DNA of 11,041 bases, taken from NCBI GenBank assembly GCA_046497505.1, contig JAWOFN010000111.1:1-11041 (forward strand), given 5' to 3'. A model generated the notes under the pieces. It was given only the letters and a program-made list of their open reading frames with translations. It was not told the origin of the DNA and did not search any database. Origin of the DNA: JAWOFN01 sp046497505 [NCBI: bacterium]. Its GTDB lineage: Bacteria; Blakebacterota; Blakebacteria; Blakebacterales. Position numbers and translations under genes: made by a program. This document shows, in pieces, positions 1 to 5,926 of the stretch (positions are counted from its first letter, which is position 1; the number at the start of each line of letters is the position of its first letter).

Positions 1-380
1 CCGCCCCCCTCCAGGAAGGTGACCAGGCCGTGTTCCGCTCCGCTCGCCCCGGCCTCCCCGGCCAGCCATCCCAGGGCCCGGGGGGTGAGGAGCGGCATGT
101 CGCATCCCACTGCCAGCACGGAGGTCCCGGCGGCGCGGAGGCCGGTGATCAGCCCGCCCATGGGTCCCAGGTCCGGCACCTCGTCCGGCTGGAAGCCCAC
201 ATCGGGCCAGGGCCAGGGATCGGGTCTCCGGCGCCCGACGACCGTCACGGGCAGACCGGTCTCCCGGGCGGCGGAGGCCGTCCGCTCCAGGAGGGTGCCC
301 CCCCCGATGCGGAAAGCCGCCTTGTCCGTGCCGAACCGCCGGCTCCGTCCGCCGGCGAGGATGATGATGGAAGCTCTCAC
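1..380 (-). CDS. mobA: Molybdenum cofactor guanylyltransferase MobA, partial (C-terminus off the left edge)
   Basis: MobA transfers GMP from GTP to molybdopterin-Mo to make the guanine dinucleotide cofactor used by DMSO-reductase family enzymes such as nitrate reductases; it acts in the cytoplasm. Reading the minus strand from a GTG at 380, the protein opens VRASIIILAGGRSRRFGTDK, the classic MobA nucleotide-binding loop (LAGGxSxRxGxDK, residues 8-20). Downstream are GPMGGL, matching the family's GP(L/M)xGI segment, and VGCDMPLL, the metal/nucleotide-binding CDMP motif. About 126 codons are present against a usual length near 190-200. The start is uncertain: an in-frame GTG at 398 would add six residues and overlap the end of the upstream NarK-like frame, but only the 380 start has a purine-rich GGTGAG (393-398) before it, at a long spacing. 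A C8 run lies at 298-305. NTP-transferases of other pathways share the fold, but CDMP plus GPMGG favours MobA. Confidence 0.9.
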   Translation of the reverse strand, partial: MRASIIILAGGRSRRFGTDKAAFRIGGGTLLERTASAARETGLPVTVVGRRRPDPWPWPDVGFQPDEVPDLGPMGGLITGLRAAGTSVLAVGCDMPLLTPRALGWLAGEAGASGAEHGLVTFLEGG

Positions 381-390
381 ACCCGGGAGA

Positions 391-672
391 CTACTCACCG
401 GCGGCCGGGGGGCCAACCGCAATCCCTTCTTCCGTATCCCCTCGGGAGGGGTCCTTCCGGAGGACGAGGGCAGCGCCCATCAGGGGAGGGATGGCGAAGC
501 CCCCGAAGGCGCCCAGGCCTCCGACCCATCCCGCGGCGCCCCCCACCGCGTCCGGCACCTCCTGGGGGACCAGCTTGAAGATCGCGGCGTTGGCCACCCC
601 CATCCCCGCGGCCAGCAGCACCTCGGAGATCACCGAGAGGGCGAAGAGTCCGGAGATGACCGTCCCGCGTGG
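391..672 (-). pseudogene. NarK-like nitrate/nitrite transporter remnant (C-terminal fragment)
   Basis: The minus-strand frame contains two hydrophobic segments joined by ANAAIFKLVPQEVPDAVGGA, followed by GGFAIPPLMGAAL. This closely resembles the helix 10-11 region of NarK-type MFS transporters (typically G-N-G-x-V-F-K-L-V-P-Q ... GxxGGFFLPPLLG). Only about 70 residues show the resemblance (466-672). A normal NarK has twelve helices and over 400 residues. The N-terminal ten helices are absent because the FKBP gene begins at 791 on the other strand. The last helix is also missing: after GAALVL the frame ends in a hydrophilic tail and a TAG at 391-393. The frame is open up to 855, but the part above about 690 has no transporter character. 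The fragment abuts mobA, which fits a former nitrate-respiration locus. It could instead be a genuine two-helix small protein, with possible starts GTG 771 or ATG 792. No Shine-Dalgarno sequence decides between them. Confidence 0.5.
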
Positions 673-723
673 GAAGATAGCCGCGAGAGGGGACTTTCGG
701 AAAACCTTCCCGCGGCGTAGCCT

Positions 724-765
724 GTTGGGGAAGGCCCCGCCTGAACCGGGACGAGGGGGCCCAAC
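724..765. other. Imperfect inverted repeat upstream of the FKBP gene
   Basis: GTTG (724-727) pairs with CAAC (762-765), and GGCCCC (733-738) pairs with GGGGCC (756-761). The left arm has a five-base bulge and the loop is 17 bases. An alternative pairing uses GTTGGG (724-729) with CCCAAC (760-765). It lies 25 bases before the FKBP start codon and downstream of nothing on the plus strand. It could be a 5'-UTR hairpin or simply a consequence of GC-rich sequence. No T-tract follows, so it is not a standard terminator. I see no convincing sigma-70 promoter between 673 and 777. Confidence 0.25.
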
Positions 766-790
766 TTCCACATGACAAGGGAGTGACCGC

Positions 791-1582
791 ATGTACCGGA
801 CCATGATCCGCCGTTCCCTGCTGAGGGCGGCCCTGCCCCTCCTGCTGGCAGGCATGAGCGCCTGCAGTACCGGATCCGAGGTGGAGAAGGAGGTCCTCCG
901 TGAGGGCGACGGTGAGGCGGTGGAGGCGGGAGACTACATCACCGCCCACTACACCCTCTCTCTGCGGGACGGGACGGTCATCGAGTCGAGCCGGCCCGAC
1001 CAGGGGGGGGACGGACCCTTTCGGACCACCATAGGCGCCGGGTTCGTCATCGAAGGCTGGGACCGGGGCATCCCCGGGATGCGGGTGGGGGAGCTGGCCC
1101 GCCTGACCATCCCCCCGGAGCTGGCGTACGGCGAGGAGGGACGGCCCCAGGGAGGGATCCCCGAGAACGCCGAACTCATCTTCGAGGTGGAGGTCCTGGA
1201 GGCCCGGGGCGGCCCGAAGGTGGAGATGCCCCAGGGACTCTCCTACGAGGTCCTCGAGGAGGGAGAGGGAGAGGTCGTCCAGCGGGGCGATTCCATCACC
1301 GCCCACTACACCCTCTACCTGCCGGACGGGACGATGCTCCAGAGCAGCAGGGAGGAGCAGGGAGGCACCGGACCCTTCGAGACCGTCGTCGGGGTGGGGC
1401 AGGTGATCCCGGGCTGGGACCGGATGATCCCGGGCATGCGGGTGGGTGAGGTCCGCAGGCTCCACGTCCCCTCCGATTTCGCGTACGGCGAACAGGGCCG
1501 GGGGGAGGCGATCCCGCCGAACACCGACCTGACCTTCGAGGTCGAGGTCCTGGATACCGAACACGGCGCCAGCAGAAGGTGA
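791..1582 (+). CDS. Lipoprotein with two tandem FKBP-type peptidyl-prolyl isomerase domains
   Basis: FKBPs speed cis-trans isomerisation of prolyl bonds and help proteins fold. This 263-residue protein should act in the periplasm or at a membrane surface. It starts with a charged N-terminus and hydrophobic core ending LAGMSAC, a tolerable lipobox with Cys25 as lipidation site. Domain 1 spans about residues 33-137 and domain 2 about 150-254, each with the FKBP core order HYTL, PF, VI(E/P)GW, AYGE and (I/T)FEVEVL. Pocket residues seen are Y54, F77, V86, I87, W90, Y113, F131, and Y173, F196, V205, I206, W209, Y232, F249. The usual Phe-Asp pair before SS is altered: Ile64-Glu65 in domain 1 and Leu183-Gln184 in domain 2, so activity may be reduced, especially in domain 2. 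AGGGAG (778-783) lies 7 bases before the ATG. A G8 run is at 1003-1010. The M16-like gene follows 13 bases downstream, probably in one operon. Confidence 0.93.
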   Translation: MYRTMIRRSLLRAALPLLLAGMSACSTGSEVEKEVLREGDGEAVEAGDYITAHYTLSLRDGTVIESSRPDQGGDGPFRTTIGAGFVIEGWDRGIPGMRVGELARLTIPPELAYGEEGRPQGGIPENAELIFEVEVLEARGGPKVEMPQGLSYEVLEEGEGEVVQRGDSITAHYTLYLPDGTMLQSSREEQGGTGPFETVVGVGQVIPGWDRMIPGMRVGEVRRLHVPSDFAYGEQGRGEAIPPNTDLTFEVEVLDTEHGASRR

Positions 1583-1587
1583 GGTGA
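1581..1587 (+). promoter_or_regulatory. Ribosome binding site that favours the ATG at 1596
   Basis: GAGGTGA begins inside the FKBP stop codon and ends 8 bases before ATG 1596, which is good spacing. The competing GTG at 1584 lies within this site and has only AGAAGG four bases upstream. The overlap with the preceding stop suggests translational coupling of the two genes. Confidence 0.5.
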
Positions 1588-1595
1588 GCGGCACC

Positions 1596-3251
1596 ATGCC
1601 AAGGACCACCGGCGCACCGGCCCTTTTCCTGGCGGCCGCGCTGCTGGTCGCGTGCATCGCGCTGCTGGGGTCCTCCCCGGCACCCGCCGCCGCCCAGAGC
1701 TTCACCCACCTGGGCTCCGACGTGCCCCTGGTCCCGATCCGCATCATGGTGAAGGCGGGGAGCGCGCACGATCCGGAGGGGAAGGAGGGGCTGGCCTTCC
1801 TCACCGCGGCCCTGGTCCTGGAAGGGGGGTTCGGCGAACCCTCCGATCCCCTCACCAGGGAGGGACTGGCCCGGCGCACCGCTCCCTGGGGGGACGGTGC
1901 CCTGCCCGGCATGCGGGTGGACAAGGAGAGCACCACCTTCTCCATGCGGGTCCCCAGCGAGGTGATGGGGACCTACACCCGCGAGATCCTGGCTCCCATG
2001 CTCTCGGAGCCCCTCTTCGACGAGGAGGGACTGGAGCGGATCCGGGACGAGGTCCTCACCTGCGTGGAGAGCGGCCTGCGGAAGGAGGACCTGGAGCACC
2101 TGGGGCTCGAGGCCCTGGACAACTACATCCACGAGGGCACGGGCAGGGGGCACCTGGTCCGGGGGAGCGTGCAGGGACTGAAGAGCATCACCCGGGAGGA
2201 CATCCGGCGCTTCTACACCACATGGTATGAGCCGGTGAACACGATCATCGGTGTGGGGTCCTCCGACGAGGTGGTCCACGACCGGGTGCGGGAGGCGGTC
2301 CGTTCCATGCGGGGCCTGGAAGGGGTGCGGCCCATGACCCGCTCCCGACCGGGCGGGCCCCGGCGGGTGCAGGGGCGGGAGATGACCATCGTGGCCCAGC
2401 CCGACGCACCGGGGGCGGTCATCAACATCGGCTTCCCCATCCCCCTCCTGCGGAGCGACGAGGACTTCTGGCCCCTCTGGGTGGCCAACGTCTGGTTCGG
2501 CACGCACCGCGACTCCTTCAGCCGCCTCTACCGGGTCATCCGCCAGGAACGGGGCTACAACTGCGGCGACTACTCCTACATCGAGCACTTCGCCGGCCGT
2601 CCCGCCTTCCTCTTCCCCCCCTTCAACACCCCCCGGACCGCCCAGTACTTCAGCATCTGGATCCGGACCGTGGACCCCGGCTACGTCCACCACCTCACGA
2701 AAGCGGCCATGTGGGAGCTGGAGGACCTGGTCCGCAGGGGGCTGAGCCCCGAACAGGTGGAGGCCGCGAAGAACAAGGCCCGTATCCTCTATCCGGACTA
2801 CGCTGAGACCGCCTCCCGCCTGCTGGAGGCGAAGGTGGACGATGTCTTCTACGGCATGCACGAGAGGGGTTTCCTGGAGGGCTACCGGGAGCGGATCGAG
2901 GCGCTCACCGCCGAGCAGGTGAACGCGGCCATCCGGGAGTACCTGCAGACCGACAACGTGAAGATCCTCGTGGCCACCGAGGCGGGGTCGGCCTCGGCGC
3001 TTCGCCAGGAGGTCGTGGAGGGAGGACCCGCCTGCGGCAAGGGACCGGCGGACTACGGCCTCCCCTCCGAGGGCCGGGGGGAGGACATGACCTATCGGGT
3101 CCCGGCCGAGACCCTCGAGACGCTCTACCTGGACGGTGTCTGGGCCCGCTGCTGGCTCGGCCTGGAGTCCGACCGGGTGCGCGTGGTCCCGGTGGAGGCC
3201 CTCTTCGAGACCGGGGCCTTCATCACCCTGCCGCCGGGGGAGGGCGGCTGA
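1596..3251 (+). CDS. Secreted M16-family (insulinase-like) protein lacking the zinc-binding motif
   Basis: M16 proteins are two-lobed metalloproteases or their inactive partner subunits. This 551-residue protein has an export signal (hydrophobic residues 8-24, then SSPAPAAAQS, a plausible signal peptidase I site). LVAC at 17-20 also fits a lipobox, so lipidation is possible. The N-terminal lobe opens with MVKAGSAHDPEGKEGLAFLT, aligning with the family's vraGsrdEp..Gla region, but the HxxEH zinc box is replaced by F-L-T-A-A near residues 68-72. The C-terminal lobe (about 235-430) has SRLYRVIRQERGYNCG, where family members carry the R/Y substrate pair. Arg316 is kept, but the expected Tyr position appears to be Cys323. 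A tail with PAETLE resembles the end of bacterial M16 proteins. It is therefore probably not a protease by itself; it may be a structural or partner subunit. No active M16 partner is in the window. An alternative GTG start at 1584 adds four residues. It follows the FKBP gene closely. Confidence 0.85.
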   Translation: MPRTTGAPALFLAAALLVACIALLGSSPAPAAAQSFTHLGSDVPLVPIRIMVKAGSAHDPEGKEGLAFLTAALVLEGGFGEPSDPLTREGLARRTAPWGDGALPGMRVDKESTTFSMRVPSEVMGTYTREILAPMLSEPLFDEEGLERIRDEVLTCVESGLRKEDLEHLGLEALDNYIHEGTGRGHLVRGSVQGLKSITREDIRRFYTTWYEPVNTIIGVGSSDEVVHDRVREAVRSMRGLEGVRPMTRSRPGGPRRVQGREMTIVAQPDAPGAVINIGFPIPLLRSDEDFWPLWVANVWFGTHRDSFSRLYRVIRQERGYNCGDYSYIEHFAGRPAFLFPPFNTPRTAQYFSIWIRTVDPGYVHHLTKAAMWELEDLVRRGLSPEQVEAAKNKARILYPDYAETASRLLEAKVDDVFYGMHERGFLEGYRERIEALTAEQVNAAIREYLQTDNVKILVATEAGSASALRQEVVEGGPACGKGPADYGLPSEGRGEDMTYRVPAETLETLYLDGVWARCWLGLESDRVRVVPVEALFETGAFITLPPGEGG

Positions 3252-3264
3252 CCCGGGATATCGG

Positions 3265-3290
3265 GCCGGCCCCCCCCGGGGGGGGGCGGC
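3265..3290. terminator. GC palindrome between convergent genes, possible bidirectional terminator
   Basis: Two 13-base arms (3265-3277 and 3278-3290) are complementary except for one G-G mismatch (3269/3286). Each arm is built from a run of eight C or eight to nine G flanked by GCCG/CGGC. It fills most of the 40-base gap between the M16-like stop (3249-3251) and the POT gene stop (3292-3294), which face each other. No T-tract follows on either strand, so it is not a canonical intrinsic terminator. It may still stop or protect both transcripts. Confidence 0.45.
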
Positions 3291-3291
3291 T

Positions 3292-4617
3292 CTAAGGCCG
3301 CTCCTCTTCCTCGTGCTTCTCCAGGGCCTGCGGGGTCTCCGGGTCCACCGAACCGGTGTCGGGACTCGGACCCTCGGCCGCGGGCGCGCGGGGCGGGAAG
3401 ACGAAGACCAGCAGGGCGATGCCGATGGCGGAGACCAGGCCCACCGAGCCGAAGATGAACCAGGCGACCCGGGGCTCCTGCAGGGTCACCCGGGCCAGTT
3501 CCAGTACCGGTCCCCCGATGAGGCCCGAGACGAAGCTCCCGACGGCGATGGGCAGGAAGGCGAAGCCCATGTACATCCCCACCTGGTCTTTGGGGGCCAT
3601 GTCCCCGAGATACTTGTAGAAGTGGGCCGCGTAGGTCATCTCTCCGACCGCGAAGAGGAAGATCCCCACGCCCACCAGCCACACCGCCGCGTGCAGTCCC
3701 ATGGCCACGATGCCGATGCTGGAGATGAGCACCCCCAGCAGCACGGCCCGGCCGGTCTCGATGTTGCGGACCAGGTAGCCCACGATGACCTGGAAGATCA
3801 CGATGGTCAGGGCGTCCAGGCTGATGATGAACCCGATGATCCGCTCGCTCTCGATGCCCAGGTCGGTGCGCAGGTAGAGGGGCAGGGCGCCGAAGAACTG
3901 GAAGAACATGCTCCAGTAGCCGGCCACGAAGAGGAAGAGGAGCATCAGGCGGCCGTTCCTGATGACCGTCATGAAATTGCGGAAGAAGCCCCCGAGGCTC
4001 TGGGCCACCTTGTCCACTTCCGCGTCCTCCGGTTCCGTGAAGACGAAGAAGACCAGGACCAGGGCCAGGAGGATGGCGGCGGTGCTGGCCAGGAAGACGT
4101 TCTCCACCCCGAAACGCTCGGCCACCCAGCCGGTGGTGTTGGGGGCCAGGAAGCCCCCGATGTTCACCAGCATGTAGTAGATGGAGAAGCCCACCGCCCC
4201 CAGGGCGACGGGGCTGGTCTTCTGGACCGTGCCCGTGATGCACGGCTTGATGAGGCTGGCCCCGAAGGCCACCAGGAAGAGGGCGCCCATGATGGGCCAG
4301 AAGGTGGTGAGATGGCCGGCCAGGAAGTAGCCGGCGGCCAGCACCCCGTAGGCCAGCATGATGGCGCGCCGGAAGCCCAGCCAGTCGGCGATGAAGCCGC
4401 TGAGGACCGCCATCCCGTACACGAACAGGCCGAAGTTCCCGTTCACGAGGATGGCCGTGCTCTCCTCGACCCCCCGCACCTCGGTGAGGTAGATCACCAG
4501 GAAGGAGGTCATGCCGTAGAAGGCGATCCGCTCGAAGAGCTCGGAGATGTTGGCCGACCAGAAGGATCGGTTGAACTCGGTCAGCGATACGAAGAAATCC
4601 TTCAGCTTCTGGAACAT
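3292..4617 (-). CDS. POT/PTR-family proton-coupled oligopeptide transporter (MFS)
   Basis: POT transporters bring di- and tripeptides across the inner membrane with protons. The 441-residue protein is highly hydrophobic, consistent with about twelve helices. It carries the family signature ExxER in helix 1 (Glu26-Leu-Phe-Glu29-Arg30, then AFYG), which couples proton and peptide binding. It also has the helix 4 Lys in SLIKP (Lys125) and the PTR2 signature GFSIYYMLVNIGGFLAP (144-160). GFIADWLGFRRAI (75-87) is the usual loop 2-3 MFS motif. The last 35 residues form a hydrophilic, acidic and proline-rich tail with no recognised domain. It is slightly short for the family, which is usually about 450-500 residues. 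AAGGAGG (4623-4629) sits 5 bases before the ATG and shares one base with the stop of the upstream M24 gene, so the two are almost surely co-transcribed and coupled. The substrate is inferred; nitrate or other solutes are possible in distant relatives. Confidence 0.88.
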   Translation of the reverse strand: MFQKLKDFFVSLTEFNRSFWSANISELFERIAFYGMTSFLVIYLTEVRGVEESTAILVNGNFGLFVYGMAVLSGFIADWLGFRRAIMLAYGVLAAGYFLAGHLTTFWPIMGALFLVAFGASLIKPCITGTVQKTSPVALGAVGFSIYYMLVNIGGFLAPNTTGWVAERFGVENVFLASTAAILLALVLVFFVFTEPEDAEVDKVAQSLGGFFRNFMTVIRNGRLMLLFLFVAGYWSMFFQFFGALPLYLRTDLGIESERIIGFIISLDALTIVIFQVIVGYLVRNIETGRAVLLGVLISSIGIVAMGLHAAVWLVGVGIFLFAVGEMTYAAHFYKYLGDMAPKDQVGMYMGFAFLPIAVGSFVSGLIGGPVLELARVTLQEPRVAWFIFGSVGLVSAIGIALLVFVFPPRAPAAEGPSPDTGSVDPETPQALEKHEEEERP

Positions 4618-4622
4618 GGGGG

Positions 4623-4629
4623 CCTCCTT
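4623..4629 (-). promoter_or_regulatory. Strong Shine-Dalgarno of the POT gene overlapping the M24 stop
   Basis: AAGGAGG on the minus strand is the strongest ribosome binding site in the window, with 5 bases to the ATG. Its first A is the last base of the M24 TGA. A ribosome ending the peptidase gene would sit directly over it, favouring reinitiation. Confidence 0.75.
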
Positions 4630-5813
4630 CAGCCGACCTGGATGAGTTCGTCCTGGACGGGGCCGCTGATCTCCGCTTCACCGTCGGGGGTGATGAGCAT
4701 GTCCACCTCGGTGCGTACGGCCATCCTCCCCTCCAGGTAGATGCCCGGCTCGATGCTGAAGGCGGTGCCCGCGAGGATCTTCCGGCGGTCGCGGGTCTCG
4801 TAGTTGTCGATGTTGGCGCCGTTGCCGTGGACCTCGTGGCCGATGGAATGACCGGTACGGTGGATGAAGTAGTCGCCGTAGCCGGCGGCCTCGACCACCC
4901 TGCGTGATGCGGCGTCCACCTCCCACCCCTCCAGGGACTCCCCCCTCCCGAAACGTTCCAGGACCAGTTCGCATGCCGCGTCCCGGGCGTCGGTGACCGC
5001 CTCCCAGATCGTCACGTACTCCTCGGGGGGCTCCTCTCCGGAGTAGCCGCACCAGGTGATGTCGGCGAAGATCGCCTCCGGGGACTCCTCCCGGGCCCAG
5101 AGGTCGATGAGGATGGTCTGGTCGGGCCCGAAGGGCCGGGCGTTCTCGGGGGTGGGTTCGAAGTGGGGGTTGGCCGGGTGGCCGCCGATCCCCACGATGG
5201 GCACGTCGTGGCCGGGGGTGAGGCCCTCTTCCTCGAAGCGGTCGAGGATGAAGCGGGCGATGTCGTACTCGGTGACGGGGGAGCCGCCGGAGAGGGCCTC
5301 CCCGATCTTCTCGAACGCCTCGTCCTTGATGCGGTGCACCCTCTCCATGGCCCGGCGGTGACTGGCCGCGCCCTCCTCGCCGAAAGTGGCCTCGAACATG
5401 CTCACCAGGTCGGCGCTGGATACCACCTCCACCCCGCCGGCGTCGCGGACCAGTTCCACCGTCCCGGCGTCCACCAGGGAGACGTAGGGGATGTCGCAGT
5501 TCGGTGAGTACTGCATGGCCGCCGTGGAGCTGTCCTCCAGGATCGAGCCCAGGGCCTCCCGGAGCTGTTCCCATGTGGAATAGACCCGTTTTCCGCCGGG
5601 CAGGGCATCGAGGCGGCCCGCCTCGACCCCGTGCACGAGGCGCACCGGCTCACCCTCGGACGGCACCCAGTAGAACCAGCGGCGCGTGGTCATCTGTTCG
5701 ATATCGAGCCCGAGGATCCGGTAGGCTACGTGCTCGCGGTTGTGGAAGTCGTAGAAGAGCCAGCCGTCCACGGCAGCCCTGCGGACGGCGTCCTGGATGG
5801 ACTGAAGATCCAT
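4629..5813 (-). CDS. M24-family metallopeptidase (Xaa-Pro aminopeptidase/dipeptidase type)
   Basis: M24 enzymes with a pita-bread fold use two metal ions to cleave Xaa-Pro bonds; this one has no signal peptide and should be cytoplasmic. Of 394 residues, about 1-150 form a creatinase-like N-terminal domain and 155-390 the catalytic domain. All five expected metal ligands are visible: Asp237 (LIDLWA), Asp251 (FADITW), His322 (TGHSIGHEVHG), Glu355 (SIEPGIY) and Glu369 (RTEVD). His329 in the same loop matches the conserved catalytic histidine. The GHSIGHEVHG loop departs slightly from the common GHGIGLxVHE. AAAGGG lies just upstream of the ATG at 5811-5813. It is the first gene of a pair with the POT transporter 11 bases downstream, which suggests that imported proline-containing peptides are its substrates. 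Whether it is an aminopeptidase or a dipeptidase (prolidase) cannot be told from the sequence alone. Confidence 0.93.
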   Translation of the reverse strand: MDLQSIQDAVRRAAVDGWLFYDFHNREHVAYRILGLDIEQMTTRRWFYWVPSEGEPVRLVHGVEAGRLDALPGGKRVYSTWEQLREALGSILEDSSTAAMQYSPNCDIPYVSLVDAGTVELVRDAGGVEVVSSADLVSMFEATFGEEGAASHRRAMERVHRIKDEAFEKIGEALSGGSPVTEYDIARFILDRFEEEGLTPGHDVPIVGIGGHPANPHFEPTPENARPFGPDQTILIDLWAREESPEAIFADITWCGYSGEEPPEEYVTIWEAVTDARDAACELVLERFGRGESLEGWEVDAASRRVVEAAGYGDYFIHRTGHSIGHEVHGNGANIDNYETRDRRKILAGTAFSIEPGIYLEGRMAVRTEVDMLITPDGEAEISGPVQDELIQVG

Positions 5814-5857
5814 TTTCGTTCCCTTTCCTGCGCGTCGGAGCGGGGGATGTGGGGCAG

Positions 5858-5886
5858 AATCTACCCCCGTTGCCGGGCCGCGGCAA
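5858..5886 (-). promoter_or_regulatory. Probable sigma-70-type promoter of the M24-POT operon
   Basis: On the minus strand TTGCCG (5886-5881) and TAGATT (5863-5858) are separated by exactly 17 bases; each matches four of six consensus positions. Transcription would begin near 5851, giving a leader of about 38 bases that includes the M24 ribosome binding site. The -35 hexamer lies inside a perfect dyad at 5869-5887. Confidence 0.45.
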
Positions 5887-5887
5887 C
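5869..5887. promoter_or_regulatory. Perfect 7-bp inverted repeat, candidate operator in the divergent M24/AMMECR1 region
   Basis: GTTGCCG (5869-5875), a 5-base centre GGCCG, then CGGCAAC (5881-5887) form an exact dyad. It covers the -35 box and most of the spacer of the probable M24 promoter and lies just upstream of the AMMECR1 promoter candidate. This position suits a dimeric repressor. It could also form a hairpin, but neither predicted transcript would contain it. No regulator gene is adjacent. Confidence 0.4.
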
Positions 5888-5891
5888 CCGC

Positions 5892-5920
5892 TTGCCCGCT
5901 CGGGCCCCCTGCTTCATCAT
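5892..5920 (+). promoter_or_regulatory. Candidate promoter placing the AMMECR1 transcript start at its ATG
   Basis: TTGCCC (5892-5897) and CATCAT (5915-5920) have a 17-base spacer and match four of six consensus positions each. Six bases separate the -10 element from ATG 5927, so the predicted first transcribed base is the A of the start codon. No Shine-Dalgarno sequence precedes this ATG, which agrees with a leaderless message. Confidence 0.35.
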
Positions 5921-5926
5921 GCCGGT

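Noticed and set aside
395-1945. Long minus-strand frame (516 codons) across the FKBP gene
   Set aside because: It is antisense to two clear genes, is Pro/Arg/Gly/His-rich with no domain, and arises because stop codons are rare at this GC content.
1296-2861. Minus-strand frame of 521 codons opposite the M16-like gene
   Set aside because: Low-complexity shadow with no recognisable motif; the plus-strand frame has the signal peptide and M16 features.
3125-4740. Frames above 500 codons on both strands over the POT gene
   Set aside because: Both are shadows; the 441-residue frame has transmembrane helices and POT signatures with a strong ribosome binding site.
5504-5926. Possible N-terminal extension of the AMMECR1 protein
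   Set aside because: The extension is antisense to the M24 gene, and the conserved domain begins only after 5927.
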